Origin: Alphaproteobacteria bacterium
GTDB lineage: Bacteria; Pseudomonadota; Alphaproteobacteria; Micavibrionales; Micavibrionaceae
NCBI GenBank assembly: GCA_002401965.1
Contig: NVUR01000002.1
Location: 1-64,000 of the forward strand
Length of the DNA stretch: 64,000 nt
Direction of reading: 5' to 3'
Position numbers and translations under genes: made by a program. A model generated the notes under the pieces. That model was not told the DNA's origin. It did not search any database and saw only the letters and a program-made list of their open reading frames with translations. Position 1 is the first letter of the stretch, and each line of letters opens with the position of its first letter. This document shows, piece after piece, positions 26,801 to 34,079 of the stretch.

Positions 26801-26817
26801 TGATAATTATTCGCAAT
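26781..26817 (+). promoter_or_regulatory. Divergent promoter (rightward) with Fur-box-like site 2
   Basis: TTGACG (26781-26786) lies 17 bp from TAATTA (26804-26809). The 19-mer AATGATAATTATTCGCAAT (26799-26817) covers the -10. It differs from site 1 at only two positions. The two -35 elements form a dyad, TTGAC-N10-GTCAA, so the two promoters mirror each other around 26790. Confidence 0.6.
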
Positions 26818-26852
26818 AATAATATTGTAAGAACCCTAGATAGGTTTTAAAA

Positions 26853-27275
26853 ATGGCAGCGGATGCAATGAAAAAAGATGATGATGGCTGGGTTCCTGGT
26901 GGGTTGAGCACGGCTTTCTCGTATGCGGTGAAAGGGGTCGCGTGGTATTTTGGCTTCTTTATGCTAGATTCTTTTATGGATTTTGGCTTGTTACATAGTG
27001 AAGGCTGGATGAAATCTGATGTTTCTAATGTTGCACATGAATTTATGCTTCCGATTTCTAATGCGTTGCCGGGGTTCTTTTCAGAAGGTGTTGGCGCGAA
27101 TATTTTAAGTGTTCTAACAGATATTTTAACAGGTATTCATCGTTTATTTGGTATTACAGATACTTTTCTTGGTGATTCTTTTACTACGGGTGGTCAATCA
27201 TTTGGCACTATTTTTGATGGGGATGTTGATTTTGGTACTTCTACAGATTTTGGTGGCATCGAATTACCTTTCTAG
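26853..27275 (+). CDS. Small protein of unknown function, possible secreted substrate (140 aa)
   Basis: 140 residues without a recognised family. The middle is amphipathic and partly hydrophobic (STAFSYAVKGVAWYFGFFMLDSFMDFGLL, ANILSVLTDILTGIHRLFG). The C-terminal 35 residues are rich in Gly, Asp, Phe, Ser and Thr (GGQSFGTIFDGDVDFGTSTDFGG) and end in IELPF. Such acidic, uncharged-basic-free tails with hydrophobic ends are seen in type I secretion substrates, and there is no N-terminal signal peptide. It is transcribed from the rightward Fur-box promoter and is the nearest gene upstream of the type I secretion operon. A secreted role is inference only. Confidence 0.7.
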   Translation: MAADAMKKDDDGWVPGGLSTAFSYAVKGVAWYFGFFMLDSFMDFGLLHSEGWMKSDVSNVAHEFMLPISNALPGFFSEGVGANILSVLTDILTGIHRLFGITDTFLGDSFTTGGQSFGTIFDGDVDFGTSTDFGGIELPF

Positions 27276-27755
27276 GCTACAAAACCATGCCTCCGCAGTT
27301 ATTTTTTTTCATTTTGTAGATCTAATGCCGCAAGTTCAGAAGAATATACGGCTAAAAATTCCCATCACTAATGGCACAGGGGGAAACGCAATGAAAGATG
27401 TCGGGCATAACGGGATGTTCTGATTTTACGAATTTATGAAATCCCTCGAAAACTTAAAAAATTCATACGATGGAATGATGCTGTGGTGTTGGTGGTTTTT
27501 CTTATTCCTTTGTTATTCTTGGTTTAAACTCACCCAGTGATTGTTTTTTGTGCATTTTATATTCTATGATATTTACATGGTACGCTATGATCTTTAGTCT
27601 AGGTTTTGCGTATTAGTTTAATGATATCAATAACATACGGTGGTGTTCAGGCGCGCGTTGTATTCTGTGTTTTATGGTTTCATTATACCTAATGCGGTTT
27701 TATTCTCTCTAAGTATATGTGGGGGAGGCTTTAGCGAAATGGAAATTAAAAACCC
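27276..27755 (+). other. 480-bp intergenic region upstream of the secretion operon
   Basis: AT-rich, with no convincing coding frame; a 91-codon frame starting inside the 140-aa gene is low complexity. I see no strong terminator and no clear sigma70 promoter, although AT-rich stretches before 27730 (including CATTATACC) could contain one. The last bases before the ABC gene carry only a weak ribosome site. Confidence 0.5.
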
Positions 27756-29516
27756 ATGACTGTAGATCGAAAGTTAAATCCTCTGATAAAAGGGGGCTAC
27801 ACGTTTCTTCCTAAATTTCTGGAAGAAGCGATACAGCATCCGCCTGTATCGTTTCGTGTACCCAAAATGCAGTTGGCTATTTCGTCTTTGGCTATAAATA
27901 TTCTATCGCTTGCATTACCAATTTTGACATTACAGGTTTATGATAGGCTTTTGGTGAGCGAGAATATTGGCACGTTAAGGGTTCTTGTCAGCGGTGTTGT
28001 GATTGTTATTCTTCTTGAAATGATAATGCGGTTGGGGCGTTCTTATATTATTGGCTGGGCGGGTGCAGCGTATGAGCATGCCGTGTCATGTAATGCGATG
28101 CGCCATATTTTGAGCGCAGAGTTAGCACCTTTGGAGAGCGAAGGCGTAGGCGCGCATCTTCAGCGCATGAATAGCATTGGTAAGATGCGCGAGTTTTTGA
28201 GTGGTCAGGCCTTGGTAACATTGATTGATTTGCCTTTTGTTCTGATATTTTTGGGGCTTGTCTTTTATCTTGCTGGTTGGTTGGTGTTAGTACCATTGGT
28301 GCTGTTAGCGTTGTTTGTAATGGTTGCGGTTCTTCTGGGTAGAACATTGGAGCGTGCGTTAAAAAAGCATGATAATGCGGATCAAAATCGTGTGAATTTC
28401 ATTATTGAGGCATTGGAGGGCGTTCATTCGCTCAAAAGTCTTGCTTTGGAGCCGTTTTTTCAACGACGGTTTGAGGTGTATCAAAACCATGCCAGTGCCG
28501 CTAGTTTGGATTTGGGGCGGATTAATGCATTGGCGGTGATGTTAGGGACGCTATTTTCGCAAACAATGATGATTGGTGTTGTCGTTTTTGGTGCGCCGAT
28601 GGCGATGGACGGTAGTATTACGCTTGGCACTATGATTGCCGTGGTTATTTTATCCGCGCGCATTACCCAGCCAGTGCAAAAAGCGTTGGGGCTGTGGACA
28701 CGTTATCAGAATTTCCGTTTGGCACGGGTGGATATCAGTAAAACCTTTGCTTTGCCTGTCTTGGAGCGTTCCGACCCAAAACAACTTGGTGAGAGTAATG
28801 GGCTTGTAGAACTCGTGAACCTTAATTTTAGCTATAGCTCTGACGCAGAGCCGTTGCTTCAGGATGTTGGGCTGACGCTAAAGCGTGGGGATGTGATTTC
28901 CATTAGTGGTGATCGCGGAACGGGAAAGACGACATTGCTGAAACTCTTGGCGGGGCTATATACCCCCACAAGTGGTGAGGTTTTGATTGATGGTGTGGCT
29001 GCAACGCGTTATCCAGCGCGTGAGTTGGTGCGCCATGTTGGTTATTTGCCGATGGATGGTATGATTTTTCGTGGCACAATTTGGGAGAATATTAGTGCTT
29101 TTGGAGAGTCTAGCGCGGAAAATGTGTCCGAGATTGTTCAATTATTGGGTATGGATGCGGCAATCAGACATTTACCGGATGGTTATGATACAAGGCTGGA
29201 GGGCGGTAATTCGGACGCCGTTCCACCAGGCTTGCGTCAGCGTATAGCATTGGCCAGAGCATTAGCACCCAAGCCACGCGTTATTCTATTTGATAATGCT
29301 GACCGCGCTTTAGACAAGGAAGGGTATAATAGTGTTTATCGTTTGCTTGCCCGCCTTAACGGTAAGGCAACATTGGTGATCGTTAGCGATGATCTGAACA
29401 TTACACGCCTTGCTAATAAACATTATGTTTTGGTCACAGGGTCGCAAATGGAAAGCTCAATGCCAATTAATGACTCACTTCATGACATCGTTCCTTATCA
29501 GGAGCAGCGCCTATGA
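27756..29516 (+). CDS. Type I secretion ABC transporter, subunit with degenerate ATPase
   Basis: 586 residues. An exporter membrane domain of six helices (about 40-320) is followed by a nucleotide-binding domain. Walker A is intact (SGDRGTGKTTLL, about residue 386). The Walker B region reads VILFDNADRALD, with Asn in place of the catalytic Glu. The switch His is absent (IVSDDLN), and the signature is altered to VPPGLRQRIALARA. This ATPase site is therefore probably non-hydrolytic. The gene overlaps the next ABC gene by four bases (ATGA), so the two products likely form a heterodimer. With the HlyD protein they form the inner part of a secretion system. An outer membrane TolC partner is not in the window. 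Confidence 0.9.
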   Translation: MTVDRKLNPLIKGGYTFLPKFLEEAIQHPPVSFRVPKMQLAISSLAINILSLALPILTLQVYDRLLVSENIGTLRVLVSGVVIVILLEMIMRLGRSYIIGWAGAAYEHAVSCNAMRHILSAELAPLESEGVGAHLQRMNSIGKMREFLSGQALVTLIDLPFVLIFLGLVFYLAGWLVLVPLVLLALFVMVAVLLGRTLERALKKHDNADQNRVNFIIEALEGVHSLKSLALEPFFQRRFEVYQNHASAASLDLGRINALAVMLGTLFSQTMMIGVVVFGAPMAMDGSITLGTMIAVVILSARITQPVQKALGLWTRYQNFRLARVDISKTFALPVLERSDPKQLGESNGLVELVNLNFSYSSDAEPLLQDVGLTLKRGDVISISGDRGTGKTTLLKLLAGLYTPTSGEVLIDGVAATRYPARELVRHVGYLPMDGMIFRGTIWENISAFGESSAENVSEIVQLLGMDAAIRHLPDGYDTRLEGGNSDAVPPGLRQRIALARALAPKPRVILFDNADRALDKEGYNSVYRLLARLNGKATLVIVSDDLNITRLANKHYVLVTGSQMESSMPINDSLHDIVPYQEQRL

Positions 29517-31759
29517 CAGCCAACATGAATGTAAAAGCGCGGCAAAAATCCAAAACAGGACACGTTGTTTTAGAGGCGTTACGCCGTGGTGGTTGGGTTA
29601 ATAGAGACAGTAAGGCGCATGATCTTATCTCTGTGTTATCTGTGTTGATTGAAGAACTGGACGTGGATATCGAAACCTATGAGCTATGTTCGGTGTTGCC
29701 TTGGCATAATGATTATACGGGGGAAGATAAAACTCTGAAATTGACAGGTTTACTGAATACTTTGTCGGAGTTAGGCTTTGTTGCACATGCGTTAAATATG
29801 CGCTTATGTGATCTTGATGTGCGGTTATGTCCTTGTTTATTTGTTTCAGACGCAGGTGTGGGGGAGCAAAAACATGTAATGGTGGTTCTTCGTTTTGATA
29901 AAGCCGCAGGTCTCTATGATGTTTTTGATTCCAAAACACAGCAATACGAAAAAATTTCAGTTGAAGATACTCCTTTTGGTACGGCATGGATCTTTATGGA
30001 AGAAGATAATGTGCAAGACGCCCTTTCTGATAGTGTTCGGGAGGCTTCTGGTTATAGTTGGTTTCGTGCGTTGATGGAGCGATTTTCCGGTGGGTTATGG
30101 CAAGTTATTGCGGTCGGAGCAATGCTGACGTTCCTTTCTTTGGCGGCACCGATCTTTGTTATGTTGGTTTATGATCGCGTGATTGGGGCTCACGCGCCAG
30201 AAGCCCTCATGCCGCTATTAATTGGTGCATTATTGGCTCTATGTACGGAGGGTGTTTTAAGATTAGTGCGGGCGCATCTGCTTTCTTGGTATGGCGCGCG
30301 GTTGGATTATATTGTCGGAACACAGGTTTTTGAGCATTTATTGCGTATGCCAGTTTTATTTACCGAACGTGCCTCGGTTGCCGCGCAAATATCTCGTATT
30401 AAGGCCTTCGACGCTGTGCGTGCCTTCTTTACGGGAACAGCGTTTCTGGCGATGGTGGAGCTTCCATTTACTCTGATTTTAATTACTATTATCGCGATTA
30501 TTGCTGGGTGGTTGGCCATTATTCCGATAATCGCGGCGGGGTTTTACGCTCTATTGGTTTTTGTAATGCGTCTGCGCGTTCGTACATCAATGCGCCTGAC
30601 CTCTAAGGCGGCATCATTAAAGCAAGAGATGATGATTGAGACGTTTGAAAAAATGTCTGGGTTGCGTGTTGGTGGTTTGACATCTATCTGGTTTAGTAAT
30701 TTTCGTGACTTATCCGGCAAGGCTTCATTGGCAGGGTTTAATACTGGATTTCTGGCTGCAATCCTAGAAACATTGAGCCATGGTATTTATCTATTGGCGG
30801 GGTTATCGGTTGTAACGATGGGGGTTATATCTATCTGGGCAGGCAGCATGTCGGCAGGGGCTTTGATTGCAGTGATGATATTAACGTGGCGTGTATTGGC
30901 GCCGATGCAAATTCTTAGTAATGCTTTGCCACGTTACGAACAGCTGAAAAATGCTGTAGAGCAGATTAATCGTTTAATGAATATTGAAACGGAAAATACT
31001 AAGGCTAATGTGACGGCACGATTGGATGATCCCAAGGGTGATATTAATTTTAAGCAAGTTGGTTTGCGCTATACTAAGGAAAGTGATCCTGTATTTACAG
31101 GGGTGTCTTTTGTCGCAAGACAGGGGGAAATGATTGCTATTACTGGCGGAAATGGCGTTGGTAAATCAACGGTATTGAAGCTCATAAACGGGCTTTATCA
31201 TCCGCAGGCTGGGGCTATTTATATTGATGGCATTGATATCAGACAGATGGAGGCACAGCATTTACGTCGCCAGATCGCGTATGTTCCACAAAATCCTTCG
31301 GTCTTTAATGGAACTATTGCTGAAAACCTTCGTTTTGCCAATCCGTTAGCTGATGACGATAGGGTTCGTGATGTTTTGGAAAAAGTTGATTTATGGGGGT
31401 ATGTGCAGGGATTACCACTTGGTATGCATACGGTTATAGGGGCGCATGGGTCTTCGCAGTTGCCAACAGGGCTGTCTTACAATCTTAATCTTGCCCGTGC
31501 CTATGTCAAAGATACGTCAATTATGCTGATTGATGAAATGCCTTATGCGTTCTTGAATAGTGCCGCCGGTGAGTATTTCAAAGATATGATTAGGGCTTGG
31601 AAGGGGCATAAAACAGTGGTGATGGTGACACATCGTGAGGATTATTTAGCGTTGGCTGATATGGCTGTTTTATTGCGTTCTGGTCAGGCGGCACTGGTTA
31701 ATACACCAGAGGCTATTATTCGTACTATTTATGATTCTCAGGAGGCTGCTTATGCATGA
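29513..31759 (+). CDS. Type I secretion ABC transporter, subunit with N-terminal accessory domain
   Basis: 748 residues. The first 165 residues form an extra cytoplasmic domain in the place where C39-like domains occur in RTX/Lap exporters; no catalytic Cys-His arrangement is evident. Six membrane helices follow (about 185-460), then an ATPase domain with Walker A GGNGVGKSTVL (about 545), Walker B IMLIDEM with the catalytic Glu, and switch His in VTHRED. Its signature is degenerate (QLPTGLSYNLNLARA). Paired with the preceding subunit, one composite site should hydrolyse ATP. The N-terminal domain may recognise the substrate. It overlaps the HlyD gene by eight bases. Confidence 0.9.
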   Translation: MTANMNVKARQKSKTGHVVLEALRRGGWVNRDSKAHDLISVLSVLIEELDVDIETYELCSVLPWHNDYTGEDKTLKLTGLLNTLSELGFVAHALNMRLCDLDVRLCPCLFVSDAGVGEQKHVMVVLRFDKAAGLYDVFDSKTQQYEKISVEDTPFGTAWIFMEEDNVQDALSDSVREASGYSWFRALMERFSGGLWQVIAVGAMLTFLSLAAPIFVMLVYDRVIGAHAPEALMPLLIGALLALCTEGVLRLVRAHLLSWYGARLDYIVGTQVFEHLLRMPVLFTERASVAAQISRIKAFDAVRAFFTGTAFLAMVELPFTLILITIIAIIAGWLAIIPIIAAGFYALLVFVMRLRVRTSMRLTSKAASLKQEMMIETFEKMSGLRVGGLTSIWFSNFRDLSGKASLAGFNTGFLAAILETLSHGIYLLAGLSVVTMGVISIWAGSMSAGALIAVMILTWRVLAPMQILSNALPRYEQLKNAVEQINRLMNIETENTKANVTARLDDPKGDINFKQVGLRYTKESDPVFTGVSFVARQGEMIAITGGNGVGKSTVLKLINGLYHPQAGAIYIDGIDIRQMEAQHLRRQIAYVPQNPSVFNGTIAENLRFANPLADDDRVRDVLEKVDLWGYVQGLPLGMHTVIGAHGSSQLPTGLSYNLNLARAYVKDTSIMLIDEMPYAFLNSAAGEYFKDMIRAWKGHKTVVMVTHREDYLALADMAVLLRSGQAALVNTPEAIIRTIYDSQEAAYA

Positions 31760-33092
31760 GTTCTTTTTCAAAAGTTTTACCCGAAGCCGCGCGGAGCAGC
31801 TTCGTTATCTTCCGCAATCTGTAAAGATGGAGGAGGCGGTTAATCCACATATTGCGCGCTTAACGATGATGTTGATTAGTGCCTCGGTTTTTATATTTAT
31901 TTTCTGGGCATCATTTACGGAAATTCATGAGGTAACACGCGCCGATGGTCATGTTGTACCACAAGGATTCGTGCAGGTTGTTCAGCATTTAGATGGTGGC
32001 TTGGTACGCGAAATATTGGTTGTGGAAGGTGAGAACGTCGATCAAGGGCAGGTCTTGGTGCGTATTGATGATGGGGGTGCGCGGCAGGATTTAGCCGAAA
32101 TACAGGCTTTACAAGAGTCACTTGAAATGCAGGCAGAGCGTTTATATGCCTTTGTGGAGGCGCGTGTTCCTGTGTTTTCTTCGTTCAATGTAGGGGATGA
32201 TATTATTAAAAACCAGAAACGTATTTATATGTCGATGATTGATGCGCGTAAGAAAGAGAAAAATGTTATTGAGCATCAAATCTCCCAAAAACGAGAGCTT
32301 TTGAACACGTTAAGGGTGCGTAAAGATACGTTAGGGAAGAATATAAAAATCTCCGAAGAACTTATGAAAATGAATGAAAAGGCAAAAGTCAGAGGTTCGG
32401 TGTCTCAAAAAGATTATTTGGAAACAAAACGTTCATTGAATGATTTACAAGGTGGACTGGCAGAGGTACAGGCAGATGTTATTGGCGCGCAAAGCACTTT
32501 GGCGGAATATAATAATCGTTTATTCTCATTAGAGGCACGGCATCTTGATGAGGTTTATTCGCAGCTTGATGGTATTGGCGCGGAAATGAAACAAAATAGA
32601 GAAGTTATAACGAAGTTAGAAAACCGTGTGAGCCGTCTGGATATTCGTGCGCCGGTTACGGGTGTGATAAAGGGCTTAAACCTTAATACGATTGGTGGTG
32701 TTGTTGAACCAGGGCGAACATTGATGGAGATTGTACCGATGGACAAAATCTTGGTTGTAGAGGCACGGATTTTGCCATCGGATATAGGCCATGTGAAAGT
32801 CGGTCAAAATGTAAGGGTTAAGGTGAAGAGCTTTGATTTCTCTCGCTATGGCGCGTTGGATGGTACATTGGACTTTGTAACGGCAACGACATTTATGGAT
32901 GAACAAAATAAACCTTATTACCGTGGGCGCGTGGCGTTGTCACAAAATTATGTAGGTTCTGACTCTGCTAAGAACTCTATATTGCCTGGTATGACGGTTG
33001 ATGTTGATATTGTGACAGGTCAAAAAACGATTTTAGCATATCTTCTTAAACCTATTCACCTGTCTTTACGCAGCGCACTTTCAGAAAGGTAA
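31752..33092 (+). CDS. HlyD-family periplasmic adaptor of type I secretion
   Basis: About 446 residues. A single transmembrane helix (MMLISASVFIFIFWASFTEI, about 40-60) is followed by the biotinyl-lipoyl half VTRADGHVVPQGFVQVVQHLDGGLVREILVVEGENVDQGQVLVRID. A long coiled coil spans about 120-280, and the second half begins IRAPVTGVIKGLNLNTIGGVVEPGRTLMEIVP. This is the membrane fusion component joining the ABC pair to an outer membrane channel. The ATG at 31752 has a perfect AGGAGG six bases upstream; an upstream in-frame ATG would overlap the ABC gene further. Confidence 0.93.
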   Translation: MHEFFFKSFTRSRAEQLRYLPQSVKMEEAVNPHIARLTMMLISASVFIFIFWASFTEIHEVTRADGHVVPQGFVQVVQHLDGGLVREILVVEGENVDQGQVLVRIDDGGARQDLAEIQALQESLEMQAERLYAFVEARVPVFSSFNVGDDIIKNQKRIYMSMIDARKKEKNVIEHQISQKRELLNTLRVRKDTLGKNIKISEELMKMNEKAKVRGSVSQKDYLETKRSLNDLQGGLAEVQADVIGAQSTLAEYNNRLFSLEARHLDEVYSQLDGIGAEMKQNREVITKLENRVSRLDIRAPVTGVIKGLNLNTIGGVVEPGRTLMEIVPMDKILVVEARILPSDIGHVKVGQNVRVKVKSFDFSRYGALDGTLDFVTATTFMDEQNKPYYRGRVALSQNYVGSDSAKNSILPGMTVDVDIVTGQKTILAYLLKPIHLSLRSALSER

Positions 33093-33101
33093 GCCATAAC
33101 C

Positions 33102-34067
33102 ATGCAAAACATAGAGCATATTAATACAGAGATTAATGTTTCTTGCCAGCAGGAAGAGGAACGCCCTATGCGGGTCTTGATCGTTGATGATGATCGTGTA
33201 ATGCGTATGATTGTTCAAAGACAAATCGATGATTTGGGGCATGAAACGGAAACGGCGATTAATGGTCGTAAGGCGATGGACATATTAAATGCGGATAAGA
33301 GTAAATTTGACATCATCGTTCTGGATCGAGAAATGCCGGAAATGGGGGGGCTCGAGGTTGTTGCCCGTATGAAAGCAGATAAGGATTTGCGTAAAATCCC
33401 AATTATTATGGCGACGGGATCGAAACGTCCAGAGGATATTAAAAAAGGCATTGATGCGGGTGTGTTTTATTATTTGACCAAGCCAATTGATGGGGATGTT
33501 CTCAATTCCGTCTTTATTTCTGCTGTGCGTGAAGTAGAAATGCAAAAAAACCTAAAAAGGGAATTAAAGAAACATAAAACCAGCTTTAACCTGATTCATT
33601 CTTCCACCTTTTACTTGCGTACAATTGCAGAGGCAGAAGCTTTGGCTGCTTTTCTGGCAAATTGCTACCCTGATCCAGAGCGTGTTATTGTCGGTCTTGC
33701 AGAATTGATTACCAATGCTGTTGAACATGGAAACCTTAGCATTAGCTATGAAGAAAAAACCGATTTAGTGGAGCGCGGGGTATGGCGAAAAGAAGTTGAC
33801 CGTCGGTTGAACCTTCCTGGGCGAATGGAAAAAAAGGTTGAGGTTGTTTTTCGGTGTAATGACGATGGTCTATATGTGAGAATACTGGATGAGGGGAATG
33901 GCTTTGATTGGCGACGATATTTGGAGATTGACCCCGCGCGCGCGACGCATAACCATGGTCGCGGTATTGCACAGGCCAATGCCGTTAGCTTTGACGAGCT
34001 TCGTTATAATACCGCAGGAAATGAAGTTATAGCGATTGTGCGCGAAGCAGAAGAATTGGATTGGTAG
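33102..34067 (+). CDS. Response regulator fused to an RsbW-like HATPase domain
   Basis: 321 residues. The receiver domain (about 23-145) has the acidic pocket VDDD, the phospho-Asp D75 in IIVLDREMP, the Thr/Ser position ATGSK and the conserved Lys in LTKPI. The C-terminal part (about 185-315) is a GHKL ATPase of the serine-kinase/anti-sigma kind: ELITNAVEHGNL is the N box (Asn about 205) and ILDEGNGFDW the G1 box. Such proteins act as phosphorylation-controlled switches, often of partner-switching systems. A ribosome site AGGTAA supports the start. It sits between the HlyD gene (9 bp) and the hybrid kinase (12 bp). Confidence 0.9.
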   Translation: MQNIEHINTEINVSCQQEEERPMRVLIVDDDRVMRMIVQRQIDDLGHETETAINGRKAMDILNADKSKFDIIVLDREMPEMGGLEVVARMKADKDLRKIPIIMATGSKRPEDIKKGIDAGVFYYLTKPIDGDVLNSVFISAVREVEMQKNLKRELKKHKTSFNLIHSSTFYLRTIAEAEALAAFLANCYPDPERVIVGLAELITNAVEHGNLSISYEEKTDLVERGVWRKEVDRRLNLPGRMEKKVEVVFRCNDDGLYVRILDEGNGFDWRRYLEIDPARATHNHGRGIAQANAVSFDELRYNTAGNEVIAIVREAEELDW

Positions 34068-34079
34068 GGGGTAAGAATA

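Noticed and set aside
27148-27423. Frame of 91 codons overlapping the 140-aa gene
   Set aside because: It is a shifted reading of the 140-aa gene followed by noncoding sequence; no domain or ribosome site.
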